A DNA stretch of 64,000 nucleotides. It comes from Tessaracoccus lapidicaptus (lineage in GTDB: Bacteria > Actinomycetota > Actinomycetes > Propionibacteriales > Propionibacteriaceae). This document shows positions 1 to 8,318 of the stretch, in pieces. Both the position numbers and the translations under genes were made by a program. The notes under the pieces are model-generated. The model made no database searches and had not been told where the DNA came from. It saw only the letters and a program-made list of their open reading frames with translations. The DNA is taken from assembly GCF_001693815.1 (NCBI RefSeq), contig NZ_MBQD01000025.1, positions 124,001 through 188,000 on the forward strand, read 5' to 3'. Numbering within the stretch: the first letter of the stretch is position 1; every line of letters begins with the position of its first letter.

Positions 1-1242
1 GCCGGGGACCTTCGCCCCGAACCGCAGCGTCACGCCCTCGTCGGGCTGGATCCGCATCACGAGGGCGTTGGTGCCCAGCTCCTCGGTGTCGGTGGCCGTG
101 AAGGGCAGGTGCGGGGCGCGCTTGAAGCTCAACGCCACCTCGGTGACGCGGCGCGGCATCCGCTTGGCCGAGCGCAGATAGAACGGCACCCCGGCCCAGC
201 GCCGGTTGTCGATGTCCACCCGCATGGCGGCGTAGGTCTCGGTGGTCGAGCCCGGTGAGACGCCGTCCTCCTCCAGGTATCCGATGACCGGACGGCCGCC
301 CTGCCAGCCGGCGGCGTACTGGCCGCGGGCGGTGTGCAGGTCGTAGCGGTCGGGCACGCGGGCGGCGGCGAGCACCTTCTTCTTCTCGGCGCGCAGCTGG
401 CCCGCCTCGAAGGACGTCGGCTCCTCCATGGCGGTCAGGGCCAGCAGCTGAAGGAGATGGTTCTGGATGACGTCGCGCGCGATGCCGATGCCGTCGAAGT
501 AGCCGGCGCGCCCCCCGATGCCGATGTCCTCGGCCATGGTGATCTCGACGTGGCTCACGTAGTGGTTGTTCCAGATCGGCTCGAACATCTGGTTGGCGAA
601 GCGCAGCGCCAACATGTTCTGCACCGTCTCCTTGCCCAGGTAGTGGTCGATGCGGAACACCTCGTGCGGCTGGAACAGCACGGACACCACGTCGTCGAGT
701 TCGCGGGCCGACTCCAGGTCGTGCCCGAACGGCTTCTCGATGACCACCCGGTTCCAGTTGCCCTCATGCCGCTCCGTCATGCCGTGCCGGCGCAGCTGCG
801 TCATCACCTGCTCGAAGCTCGACGGCGGGATCGACAGGTAGAAGGCGTGGTTGCCGCCGGTGCCGCGGGCGGTGTCGAGGTCGCGGATGGTGTCGCGGAG
901 GCGCTCGAAGGACTGGTCGTCGTCGAACGTCCCGGGCACGAAGCGGATGCCCTCGAGCAGCTGCTCCCACACCTCCTCGCGGAAGGGGGTGCGCGCGTTC
1001 TCCTTGACGGCGTCGTGGACGACCTGCGCGAAGTCCTGGTCGGCCCAGTCGCGGCGGGCGAAGCCCACCAGCCCGAAGCCGGGCGGGAGCATGCCGCGGT
1101 TGGCGAGGTCGTAGACGGCGGGCATCAGCTTCTTGCGCGACAGATCACCGGTCACGCCGAAGATGACGAGCACGCAGGGCCCGGCGATGCGGGGCAGGCG
1201 CCGGTCCTGGGGGTCGCGCAGGGGGTTCACGTAGCTGTTCAT
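1..1242 (-). CDS. zwf: glucose-6-phosphate dehydrogenase (3' end outside window)
   Basis: This enzyme oxidises glucose-6-phosphate to 6-phosphogluconolactone with NADP, the entry step of the oxidative pentose phosphate pathway in the cytoplasm. The 414 visible residues start at the ATG at 1242. They carry the Rossmann motif [11 protein letters not shown] (residues 28-38), EKPFGHD (169-175) and the active-site signature RIDHYLGKE (197-205). The family is about 500 residues long, so roughly the last 90 lie off the left edge. There is no Shine-Dalgarno sequence, but TAGGGT ends 8 nt before the ATG, suggesting a leaderless transcript. The gene diverges from ctaB. Identification is firm. Confidence 0.97.
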   Translation of the reverse strand, partial: MNSYVNPLRDPQDRRLPRIAGPCVLVIFGVTGDLSRKKLMPAVYDLANRGMLPPGFGLVGFARRDWADQDFAQVVHDAVKENARTPFREEVWEQLLEGIRFVPGTFDDDQSFERLRDTIRDLDTARGTGGNHAFYLSIPPSSFEQVMTQLRRHGMTERHEGNWNRVVIEKPFGHDLESARELDDVVSVLFQPHEVFRIDHYLGKETVQNMLALRFANQMFEPIWNNHYVSHVEITMAEDIGIGGRAGYFDGIGIARDVIQNHLLQLLALTAMEEPTSFEAGQLRAEKKKVLAAARVPDRYDLHTARGQYAAGWQGGRPVIGYLEEDGVSPGSTTETYAAMRVDIDNRRWAGVPFYLRSAKRMPRRVTEVALSFKRAPHLPFTATDTEELGTNALVMRIQPDEGVTLRFGAKVPG

Positions 1243-1250
1243 CGTCGCCC

Positions 1251-1256
1251 ACCCTA
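1251..1256 (-). promoter_or_regulatory. -10 box of zwf, probably leaderless
   Basis: On the minus strand TAGGGT lies 8 nt before the zwf ATG with no ribosome binding site between. This matches the leaderless pattern seen at many genes in this window. No -35 element is convincing. Confidence 0.45.
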
Positions 1257-1299
1257 TCTCCGCCGCCGTGGTGGGGGGAATGGGTCCGCGGCCGCGGCG

Positions 1300-1329
1300 T
1301 TGGGCGGCGCTGCGCCACCGGGGTAGACT
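1300..1329 (+). promoter_or_regulatory. ctaB promoter (-35 TTGGGC, -10 TAGACT)
   Basis: TTGGGC at 1300-1305 and TAGACT at 1324-1329 are separated by 18 nt. Transcription would begin near 1336, giving ctaB a short leader of about 25 nt rather than a leaderless message. Confidence 0.45.
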
Positions 1330-1363
1330 GCCGGGAGCAAATTCGTCGGGAAATGGGGTGCGT

Positions 1364-2284
1364 GTGGCCGTCAGCTCCGTCGCCGCATCCTCGGGGGCGC
1401 GCTTCTGGGACGTCGTGAAGGCGTACGTCGCGCTGACCAAGCCTCGCATCATCGAGTTGCTCCTGGTCACCACAGCTCCCGCGATGTTCCTCGCCGCGGG
1501 CGGCCTGCCGCCGTGGCAGCTCATCCTCGTCACCATGATCGGCGGCATGTTCGCCGCGGCCTCGGCCAACACCTTCAACTGCGTGCTCGACGCCGACATC
1601 GATGAGATCATGCGCCGCACCCGGCGCCGGCCCGTCCCGCGGCACCAGGTGTCCACCAGCCACGCGCTGGTCTTCGGCGGGGTCCTGGCCGTCCTCGCCA
1701 CGCTGATCCTGGGGTTCGGCGCGAACTGGCTCTCAGCGGTCCTGGCGCTGGCGGCCAACGCCTTCTACGTCTTCGTGTACACCATGTGGCTGAAGCGCCG
1801 CACCTGGCAGAACATCGTGTGGGGCGGCATCGCCGGGTGCTTCCCGCCGCTCATCGGCTGGACGGCCGTCACCGGCCGCGTCGACTGGGCCCCCCTGATC
1901 CTGTTCGCCGTGGTGTTCCTCTGGACGCCGCCGCACACGTGGGCGCTGGCGTTCAGGTACCGCGACGACTACGCCGCGGCCGGGGTGCCGATGCTGCCGG
2001 TGGTGTCGACGCCGCCGCGCGTGGCCGCGCAGATCTTCTGGTACACGCTGGCCACCGTCGCGGTGTCGCTGCTGCTGTGGCCGGTGACCCCGACGGGGCC
2101 GCTGTACCCGGTCGTCGCGGCCGTCCTCGGCGCGGTGTTCATCGCGGAGGCGGTGGCCCTGTGGCGGCGGGCCCGCGCGGGCGCCGACGGGCCGCAGCTC
2201 AAGGCGATGCGGCTGTTCCACCTGAGCAACACCTACCTGGCGCTGCTGTTCCTGGCGGTCGCCGTCGACCCGCTGCTGTTCTGA
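1364..2284 (+). CDS. ctaB: protoheme IX farnesyltransferase (heme O synthase)
   Basis: CtaB transfers a farnesyl group from farnesyl diphosphate to heme B, making heme O for cytochrome oxidase in the membrane. The protein is a UbiA-family polytopic membrane enzyme. It has the first Asp-rich motif [15 protein letters not shown] in the loop after helix 2 and the second conserved loop [17 protein letters not shown] chose the GTG at 1364 (306 residues), which fits the usual length near 300. A GTG two codons upstream (1358) is equally possible, and starts further 5' would run through the promoter. The gene diverges from zwf. Its partner ctaA lies 8 kb downstream on the other strand. Confidence 0.95.
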   Translation: MAVSSVAASSGARFWDVVKAYVALTKPRIIELLLVTTAPAMFLAAGGLPPWQLILVTMIGGMFAAASANTFNCVLDADIDEIMRRTRRRPVPRHQVSTSHALVFGGVLAVLATLILGFGANWLSAVLALAANAFYVFVYTMWLKRRTWQNIVWGGIAGCFPPLIGWTAVTGRVDWAPLILFAVVFLWTPPHTWALAFRYRDDYAAAGVPMLPVVSTPPRVAAQIFWYTLATVAVSLLLWPVTPTGPLYPVVAAVLGAVFIAEAVALWRRARAGADGPQLKAMRLFHLSNTYLALLFLAVAVDPLLF

Positions 2285-2308
2285 GCCCCGCCCCCGCGCG
2301 CCGCGCAG

Positions 2309-2314
2309 TATCGT
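2309..2314 (+). promoter_or_regulatory. -10 box of the DUF4921 gene, leaderless
   Basis: TATCGT ends 7 nt before the ATG at 2322, and no Shine-Dalgarno sequence is present, so the transcript should begin at or next to the start codon. Confidence 0.45.
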
Positions 2315-2321
2315 CGGGCGC

Positions 2322-3641
2322 ATGCAGCGGCGGGAGCCCGACTACGTCACGGTGCTCAGCGACGGCACCGTCAAGCAGGTCAACCCCTTCACCGGCACCG
2401 AGGTGTGGACGGTCGCGGGGCGCGCGAACCGCCCCCTCGGCGTGACCGCGACGTCCGCCGCCCCGCTCGGTCCCGCCGACCACGACCACCGGTGCGCGTT
2501 CTGCCCGGCGCGCTATCTCGAGACCCCGCCGGAGAAGTCGCGCGTGGTCCGCTCTGGCGACGGGTGGCGCACGCTGTACCGGACGCCGGCGGAGGAGCTG
2601 TTCGCCACCGTCGCGGAATTCCGCCGGGTGCCCAACCTCTTCGAGATCCTGGGCTTCGACTACTGGCACCGCAACTACGGCTTCGAGCTGCCCGCCCGCG
2701 TCCGCGACCGCCGCGACGCCTACCTCGCGACTCCGGCGGGACGGTCCCACGTCCTGGGGGTCGTCGCCGCGAAGCTGCGGGCGTCCGGCCTCGACGACGC
2801 CGCCATCGCGGGGCTGCCGGAGTCGGAGCGGCTCGCGCTGGCGTCGGGGTTCTTCGGAGGCGGCCACGACCTCATCGTCGCCCGACGCCACTTCGTCGAC
2901 GGTGCGGTCGACGACTCGCAGCTGGCGTCGTCGGGGACGCTGACCCCGGAGGAACACGAGCGGTTCATCGCCTACACCATCGGGTCGGCGCGGATGGCCT
3001 ACGACCTCAACCCGCACGCCCGGTACGTCACGGTGTTCCAGAACTGGCTCAAGCCCGCGGGCGCCTCGTTCGACCACCTCCACAAGCAACTCGTGACCAT
3101 CGACGAGCACGGCGCGCAGCACCAGGCGACCCTGGCCCGACTCCGCGCCAACCCGAACCTGTTCAACGAGGCCGGACCCAACCACGCGGCCCGCCTGGGA
3201 CTCATCATCGCCGAGAGCGACCACGCGATCGCGTTCGCAGGCTACGGGCACCGCTTCCCGACCATCGAGATCTACTCGACGGCGGCGGCGTCACATCCGT
3301 GGGCGTTGGGGGCAGCTGAAATGCGCGGCATGTCGGACATGATCCACGCCATGCATGCCGCGACCGGACCGGGCGTGCCCACCAACGAGGAGTGGCACTA
3401 CCGGCCCCTCGACGTCGCGGAGGCCATGCCGTGGCGGGTCAACCTGAAGTGGCGCGTCTCCACGCTCGCCGGGTTCGAGGGCGCCACCAGCATCTACCTC
3501 AACACCGTCGCACCGGCTACGCTGCGTGACCGGGTCGTCACCGCGCTCCTGGGACTCCGCGACCGCGGACTCCTGGCGACGGGGCTGGCGATCGGGGACG
3601 AGGCCAGTGGCCGCCCCGACCCCCTGCGCTACCGCACCTAG
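2322..3641 (+). CDS. DUF4921-family protein, GalT/HIT-like fold
   Basis: A 439-residue cytoplasmic protein that I place in the DUF4921 family, which resembles galactose-1-phosphate uridylyltransferases. It has a zinc-type CxxC pair (C58, C61) near the N-terminus and a DHLHKQ segment (251-256) at the place of the HxH-x-Q nucleotidyl-transfer motif of GalT. The motif form is HLHKQ rather than HPHxQ, so the substrate cannot be inferred. It has no signal peptide or membrane segment. It stands alone between ctaB and an MFS gene. The ATG is supported by a leaderless -10 box. Family confidence is good; function is open. Confidence 0.75.
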   Translation: MQRREPDYVTVLSDGTVKQVNPFTGTEVWTVAGRANRPLGVTATSAAPLGPADHDHRCAFCPARYLETPPEKSRVVRSGDGWRTLYRTPAEELFATVAEFRRVPNLFEILGFDYWHRNYGFELPARVRDRRDAYLATPAGRSHVLGVVAAKLRASGLDDAAIAGLPESERLALASGFFGGGHDLIVARRHFVDGAVDDSQLASSGTLTPEEHERFIAYTIGSARMAYDLNPHARYVTVFQNWLKPAGASFDHLHKQLVTIDEHGAQHQATLARLRANPNLFNEAGPNHAARLGLIIAESDHAIAFAGYGHRFPTIEIYSTAAASHPWALGAAEMRGMSDMIHAMHAATGPGVPTNEEWHYRPLDVAEAMPWRVNLKWRVSTLAGFEGATSIYLNTVAPATLRDRVVTALLGLRDRGLLATGLAIGDEASGRPDPLRYRT

Positions 3642-3692
3642 GTCCGCCCGCCCCGCCGGTGGGGCCGGGCCGCGACGAAGGGACCACCAGCC

Positions 3693-5114
3693 GTGACCAC
3701 CGAGACGACTCCACCCGCCACGCGCGGGGTGATCCCCATCCTGCTCGTCGCCGCGTTCGTCGTGATCCTCAACGAGACGACGATGAACGTCGCCCTCAGC
3801 TCGATCATGACGGACCTCGGCGTGACCGAGCGCACCGCCCAGTGGCTCACCACCGCGTTCATGCTCACCATGGCCGTGGTCATCCCCGTCACCGGGTGGC
3901 TCCTGGACCGGCTGCCCACCCGCACCGTCTTCACCCTCGCCCTCGGAATGTTCAGCACCGGCACCCTGGCCTGCGCCGTGGCGCCGGACTTCACCCTGCT
4001 CGTGGCCGGCCGCGTGATCCAGGCGTCGGGGACGGCGATCATGCTGCCCCTGCTGATGACCACGATCATGCGCCTCGTGCCCGGCGACCACCGCGGCCGG
4101 GTGATGGGCAACGTGTCGATGGTCATCTCGGTGGCGCCGGCCGTCGGCCCCACGCTGTCGGGGCTCATCCTGCAGGTGGCCACGTGGCGGGTGATCTTCT
4201 GGGTGATGCTGCCCATCGCGCTGCTCATGCTGGTGCTGGGCAGGAGCCGCCTGGTCAACGTCGGGGAGGCGAGCCGGACCCCGCTCGACGTCGCCTCCGC
4301 GCCGCTGACGGTCCTGGCGTTCGGCCCGCTGGTCTACGGGCTGAGCACCGTCGGCTCCGACGCCGTGGCCGCCTGGATTCCTGGTGCGGCCATCGCCCTC
4401 GGGCTCGCCGGGCTGGCGGCGTTCGTGTGGCGCCAGCACAGTCTGCAGGGATCCGGCGCCCCGCTGCTGGATCTGCGGACGTTCACGCACCGGACGTTCA
4501 CGGTCGCGGTGCTGATCATGGCCGTCGCGATGATGGCGCTGTTCGGGACCGTGATCATGCTGCCGCTGATCCTGCAGCGGGCGTTCGGGATGGCGCCGCT
4601 TCAGGTGGGGTTGATGCTGCTGCCGGGTGGTGTCGCGATGGGCCTGCTGTCGCCCGCGGTCGGCCGGCTGTACGACCGGGTCGGGCCGAGGGCGCTCGTC
4701 GTGCCCGCCAGCCTGGTGGTCATGGGGGTGTTCGCGTTCTTCGCGACGATCAGTCTGGCCACGCCGTGGTGGGCGGTCACGCTCGGGCACGTGGTGATGA
4801 GCATGGGCTTCGCGGCCATGTTCACGCCGCTGTTCACCGTGGCGCTGGGGTCGCTGCCGCGCCCGCTGTACTCGCACGGCTCCGCCGTCGTGGGCACGGT
4901 GCAGCAGGTCGCGGGGGCGGCGGGTACGGCCGTGTTCGTGACGATCTTCGCGGTGCAGTCCGCGGCCGCGCCCGGCGGGGAGGCTGAGGCGATGGTCGCC
5001 GGCGCCCGGTGGGCGTTCCTCGCCGCGAGCGCGATCTGGACCGTGGCGGTGGTCGCGGCCCCGTTCCTCCGTCGCCCCGACGGAGACCCGGCCTCGCTCC
5101 CCGCCGCGCACTGA
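3693..5114 (+). CDS. MFS multidrug exporter, DHA2 (EmrB/QacA) family
   Basis: A 473-residue integral membrane transporter with about 12-14 predicted helices, probably a proton-coupled drug exporter. The MFS motif A region appears as GWLLDRLPTRTVF in the loop after helix 2. The DHA2 motif C is seen around VISVAPAVGPTLSGLIL in helix 5. The N-terminus has Asn-Glu (LNETTMNVAL) where this family usually has a D1-type acidic residue. The start is the GTG at 3693, preceded by GAAGGGA at a fair distance. The stop is followed at once by the repeat cluster beginning at 5128. The substrate cannot be told from sequence. Confidence 0.88.
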   Translation: MTTETTPPATRGVIPILLVAAFVVILNETTMNVALSSIMTDLGVTERTAQWLTTAFMLTMAVVIPVTGWLLDRLPTRTVFTLALGMFSTGTLACAVAPDFTLLVAGRVIQASGTAIMLPLLMTTIMRLVPGDHRGRVMGNVSMVISVAPAVGPTLSGLILQVATWRVIFWVMLPIALLMLVLGRSRLVNVGEASRTPLDVASAPLTVLAFGPLVYGLSTVGSDAVAAWIPGAAIALGLAGLAAFVWRQHSLQGSGAPLLDLRTFTHRTFTVAVLIMAVAMMALFGTVIMLPLILQRAFGMAPLQVGLMLLPGGVAMGLLSPAVGRLYDRVGPRALVVPASLVVMGVFAFFATISLATPWWAVTLGHVVMSMGFAAMFTPLFTVALGSLPRPLYSHGSAVVGTVQQVAGAAGTAVFVTIFAVQSAAAPGGEAEAMVAGARWAFLAASAIWTVAVVAAPFLRRPDGDPASLPAAH

Positions 5115-5127
5115 ACCCCCGCCGGTA

Positions 5128-5670
5128 CGTTCGCTGAGGTCGCGTGCTCGCTCGCTGAGGTCGCGTGCCCGTTCGCTGAGGTCGCGCACCCGCTCGCTGA
5201 GGTCGCGCCCGACGGCGGAGCCGTCCGGGCGAGTCTCGAAGCCGACGCCGTAGGCGTCGATCCCTGGACCCATCCGCTGAGGTCACGCCTGCCTCGTTCG
5301 CTGAGGTCGCGCCCGACGGTGAAGCCGTCCGGGCGAGTCTCGAAGCCGACGCCGCAGGCGTCGATCCCTTGACCACCGCTCCTGAGGTTGCGCCCTGCCT
5401 CGTTCGCTGAGGTCGCGCCCGGTGCGGAGCACCCGGGCGAGTCTCGAAGCCGACGCCGCAGGCGTCGATCCCCCCGAGCGCAGCACGGATAGCAGCCTTA
5501 GTCGGGCCCGGGGGCGGGTTAGGGCGTTGGTGGGGGAGTTCGACGGCGTGTCGTGCTGGTGAGGGCGGTCCGTTCGCTGAGGTAGCGGCCACCCGTTCGC
5601 TGAGGTCGCGCCCGGTGCGGAGCCGTCCGGGCGAGTCTCGAAGCCGACGCCGTAGGCGTCGATCCCTGGA
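5128..5670 (-). repeat. left repeat cluster: 21-nt tandem units and four long hairpin modules
   Basis: This 600-base gene-free stretch (5115-5719) is built of two repeat types. Four tandem 21-nt units of the form CGTTCGCTGAGGTCGCGTGC lie at 5128-5211. Four long modules of about 70-77 bp follow at about 5191-5268, 5295-5370, 5401-5472 and 5594-5670. Each long module contains the short unit and then two palindromes, one around GACGGCGGAGCCGTC and one around GACGCCGTAGGCGTC. Read on the minus strand, the modules match the copies at 7162 and 7541, so they are inverted relative to those. The palindromes could act as terminators or REP-like elements. Copies differ by a few substitutions and small deletions. 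Confidence 0.9.
5537..5556. repeat. 20-bp dispersed motif, copy 1
   Basis: Twenty bases beginning AGTTCGACGG recur exactly at 49881-49900. Similarity continues just outside (G-rich before; GGTGA after with one inserted base). The core CGACGGCGTGTCG has inverted ends (CGAC/GTCG). Both copies are intergenic. Confidence 0.7.
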
Positions 5671-5719
5671 CCACAGCCCCGATCAGAAATTGTCAGTGGC
5701 CCCCGCAATAATAGGTCAC

Positions 5720-7153
5720 ATGAGCGACTTACGGGATCTCGGGCAGCGATACTTCGCCGCGCTCTGGGACGCCGTCGGCACGCTCGACGGCGACGCCACC
5801 GCCGCGGTCGACCGGCTGAGTGGGCTGGTCACGGCAGTCACGGAAGCCGAAGCCCAGCTCGCCGGTCTCCGCCTCCACCTGCTGCATGAGGCGAAGCTGG
5901 CCGCGGCGGAGGCCGTGATCGATGGGGTGCGGCAGTCGGTGCGCACCACCCCCGCGCAGGCCACTGCGAGTCTCCGGCTTGCGCAGGATCTGTGTGACCG
6001 GTTTCCGCTGATCGGCGCAGCCTTGAACGACGGCTCGATCTCGCTGGCGCAGGCCGACGCCATCGTCACGGGCTTGCGGAAGCTGCCCGGGCGATTGACC
6101 CGGGCGGAGTTGACGCGTTGCGAGGAGGAGATCCTGCAGCACGTCGACACCCTGGGCCCCTCGGAGTTGCGGGTGTTGGCGGCTCGTCTGGTGGAGATCA
6201 TCGACCCCGAAGCATCGGACGCGGATGACGCGAAGCGCTTGGCGCGGGAGGAAGTGGCGGCGCATCGGGGTCGGTTCCTGCGGCTGGCGCCGGACTATCA
6301 CGGGTCGATGCGCATCACCGGACAGTTGCCGGTCGCAGACGCAGCGTTGTTGATTGCGCAACTGGACGCCTTGATGCCGGACGCCTCTACCTACACCTCC
6401 GCCGGTGAGGCCGCGTCACGGGACGCGCGCCGGGCGGATGCGCTGGTCCTGCTGACCCAGAAGGCCGCCTCCAGTGGTGCGCTGCCCAGGCATGGTGGGG
6501 ATCGCCCGCAGGTGCACGTCACCCTCGACCTCGACACCCTCAAGCAGGGCCTCGGGAAGGCCTGCCTGATCGGTCTCGACGACGTCGACGGCCTGTCTGC
6601 CGGCGAGGTGCGCCGGTTGGCGTGTGACGCCGGCATCATCCCCGTCGTGCTGGGCGGGCCATCCCGGCTGCTGGATGTGGGCCGGACCTACCGCATGTTC
6701 ACTCCCGGCCTGCGGGCAGCGCTGGTGCAGCGCGACGGGGGTTGCGCGTTCCCGGGCTGCACCGCGACCCCGGCGTGCTGTGAGGCGCATCACATCGTCC
6801 CGTGGTGGCAGGGCGGTGAGACCCGGCTCGGGAACGGCGTCTTGCTCTGTCCGCACCATCACCGCCTGGTGGAGCCCGACCCGTTGCAGTCCGAGGCCTC
6901 GCAGTGGCGGGTGGATCTGGATCCGGTGACCGGGCTGCCGTGGTTCACGCCACCGCGACACATCGACCCGGCCAGACGCCCACGGCAACACCGCCGCTTC
7001 CGACTCGAACAGATCCGCGCCGGGGCACCACCCTGCCCAGACGGCGACCCACCAGACGGCGACCCTCCCGAGACGGAGTCGTCCGACGCTCGCCGGCCGG
7101 ACCTGGACGATCTCATCCGCCGCTCCGCCCACATCTGGGGCGACGGCACCTGA
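5720..7153 (+). CDS. 13E12-type DUF222 protein with C-terminal HNH endonuclease domain
   Basis: A 477-residue protein with an N-terminal helical DUF222 region (about residues 1-300) and an HNH nuclease domain (about 335-385). The HNH motif reads DGGCAFPGC, then EAHHIVPWWQGG, N, and LCPHHH, with all metal and catalytic positions intact. This is the actinobacterial 13E12 repeat family, multicopy in many genomes and suspected to be mobile or homing-like. The tail after residue 420 is Pro/Asp-rich and looks disordered. The start is the ATG at 5720; an open frame extends upstream only through the repeats. Codon choice (many TTG and GAT) looks less GC-biased than neighbours. It is bracketed by inverted repeat clusters at 5128-5670 and 7162-7680. 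Confidence 0.9.
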   Translation: MSDLRDLGQRYFAALWDAVGTLDGDATAAVDRLSGLVTAVTEAEAQLAGLRLHLLHEAKLAAAEAVIDGVRQSVRTTPAQATASLRLAQDLCDRFPLIGAALNDGSISLAQADAIVTGLRKLPGRLTRAELTRCEEEILQHVDTLGPSELRVLAARLVEIIDPEASDADDAKRLAREEVAAHRGRFLRLAPDYHGSMRITGQLPVADAALLIAQLDALMPDASTYTSAGEAASRDARRADALVLLTQKAASSGALPRHGGDRPQVHVTLDLDTLKQGLGKACLIGLDDVDGLSAGEVRRLACDAGIIPVVLGGPSRLLDVGRTYRMFTPGLRAALVQRDGGCAFPGCTATPACCEAHHIVPWWQGGETRLGNGVLLCPHHHRLVEPDPLQSEASQWRVDLDPVTGLPWFTPPRHIDPARRPRQHRRFRLEQIRAGAPPCPDGDPPDGDPPETESSDARRPDLDDLIRRSAHIWGDGT

Positions 7154-7161
7154 CGACCCTC

Positions 7162-7260
7162 GGGGATCGACGCCTGCGGCGTCGGCTTCGAGACTCGCCC
7201 GGACGGCTCCGCCGTCGGGCGCGACCTCAGCGAGCGGGGTGGCGCGACCTCAGCGAGCGA
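7162..7260 (+). repeat. right repeat copy 1, inverted relative to the left cluster
   Basis: One long module starting GGGATCGACGCC at 7162 and ending in the short unit GCGACCTCAGCGAGCG near 7236, followed by a second short unit to 7260. It begins 9 nt after the HNH gene stop and is the reverse complement of the modules upstream of that gene. Confidence 0.9.
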
Positions 7261-7540
7261 GGGGGTGGGACGGTGGGGCGGCTGCGCGCAGGGATGCCCA
7301 ACCCGACGATCACCTAGCTGGCGTCCCGCTTAGGCAGACCCGGGCCAGGGCCGCTCCACCGGCACGCCCCCGGACCCGGCCACGCCACCGTCGGAACCAG
7401 TGGGGGGAGACGGGAGCCGACGCTCGGGCGGCCTCGACTACTCAACCCCAGCCAGTCGGTCAGCCGAACAAGGCACCCGGCCACAAGGGCCGCCCGAGCG
7501 ACGGGTCACGGCTCCCCACACCCAGCAGCGGATGGGGTTG
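7261..7540. other. gene-free spacer between right repeat copies
   Basis: Two hundred and eighty bases with no convincing gene on either strand. Open frames here are short, lack start signals and resemble nothing I recognise. It may be decayed sequence inside the repeat-flanked element. Confidence 0.4.
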
Positions 7541-7680
7541 GGAGATCGACGCCTACGGCGTCGGCTTCGAGACTCGCCCGGACGGCTCCGCCGTCGGGCG
7601 CGACCTCAGCGAACGAGCACGCGACCTCAGCGAACGAGCACGCGACCTCGGCGAACGGACAGGCGCGACCTCAGCGGACG
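7541..7680 (+). repeat. right repeat copy 2 with extra 21-nt units
   Basis: A long module from 7541 to about 7615, nearly identical to the first left module. It is followed by tandem short units (GCGACCTCAGCGAACGAGCA type) to about 7680. The 21-nt period means the phase can stay open, spelling DLSERAR-like heptads, but there is no start or gene context. It ends about 30 nt before the stop codon of the DinB-like gene. Confidence 0.9.
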
Positions 7681-7711
7681 GGAAGGTGCGGCTCCGCGGG
7701 CGGCCGCTTCC

Positions 7712-8278
7712 TCAGGTGCCGTCGGCCAGGGCGGTCAGGCGCGCGACGTGCGCCTCCCACCCGTCGGCGGGCTCCCACAGATTGCCGTTGCCGGGGGCCA
7801 GCCCCGCGACACCGTCGATGCCCTCGCGCAGGATGTCGGCCTGCCCCGCATGCCGCGACACATCCGCGAGCACATGCACCAGAACCCGGCCGAGCGTCGT
7901 CGCACCCCGCTCACCCCACCAGGGCACATGCCCCGGAGTGGTCAGGTCCATCGAGCGCACCGACTCCTCCACGGCCTCGCCGACCCGCCGGTACAGGTCG
8001 ATGAGGTCGGCCGCGCTCTCGTCCGGCCCGGCGTACATGTCGGCATTCGGGTCGGCATCGAAGTCGGGCATGGTCAGCGTCACCGTCGAGGTTCGCCCGA
8101 AACAGTCCACCAGGTAGCCGTGCTCGACACCGGCGCAGTGCTTGATCAGCCCCAGCAGGTTCGTCCCCGTCGGGGTGCGGGGAAGGCGCAACTCGCGCTC
8201 GCTCAGGCCCGCGGCCTTCCACAGCAGCCCCTCCCGGGTCGAGCGAAGGTAGTCCAGCAGGATCTCTCGGATGTCCAT
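7712..8278 (-). CDS. DinB / DUF664-family protein
   Basis: A 188-residue cytoplasmic protein of the DinB-like four-helix bundle superfamily, many members of which are metal-dependent thiol transferases or have unknown roles. Putative metal-ligand histidines fall where expected: H in LIKHCAGVEHGYL and H in LADVSRHAGQADILRE. The C-terminal WEAH pattern is typical of the actinobacterial DUF664 branch. The ATG at 8278 is chosen because CAGAAT ends 6 nt before it, as at other leaderless genes. Function is not known. The neighbouring M3 peptidase gene is on the same strand upstream, 40 nt away. Confidence 0.8.
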   Translation of the reverse strand: MDIREILLDYLRSTREGLLWKAAGLSERELRLPRTPTGTNLLGLIKHCAGVEHGYLVDCFGRTSTVTLTMPDFDADPNADMYAGPDESAADLIDLYRRVGEAVEESVRSMDLTTPGHVPWWGERGATTLGRVLVHVLADVSRHAGQADILREGIDGVAGLAPGNGNLWEPADGWEAHVARLTALADGT

Positions 8279-8284
8279 CGGCCC

Positions 8285-8290
8285 ATTCTG
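8285..8290 (-). promoter_or_regulatory. -10 box of the DinB-like gene, leaderless
   Basis: CAGAAT on the minus strand ends 6 nt before the ATG at 8278, with no Shine-Dalgarno sequence. Confidence 0.35.
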
Positions 8291-8318
8291 CCGCCGGCCC
8301 GGCACCCCGTGGGGGCGA

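Noticed and set aside
3291-5273. Long open frame (660 codons) on the minus strand
   Set aside because: It is antisense to the DUF4921 and MFS genes and its N-terminal end is only the open phase of the 21-nt repeats. Composition is Arg/Gly/His-rich without any domain, typical of shadow frames in high-GC DNA.
5128-5670. CRISPR-like array
   Set aside because: Units are directly adjacent or nested without unique spacers of even length, modules have internal palindromes, and no cas gene is near.
5128-7680. Insertion sequence or transposon with a transposase
   Set aside because: The bracketed gene is a DUF222/HNH protein, not a transposase. No target-site duplication could be seen at the cluster edges.
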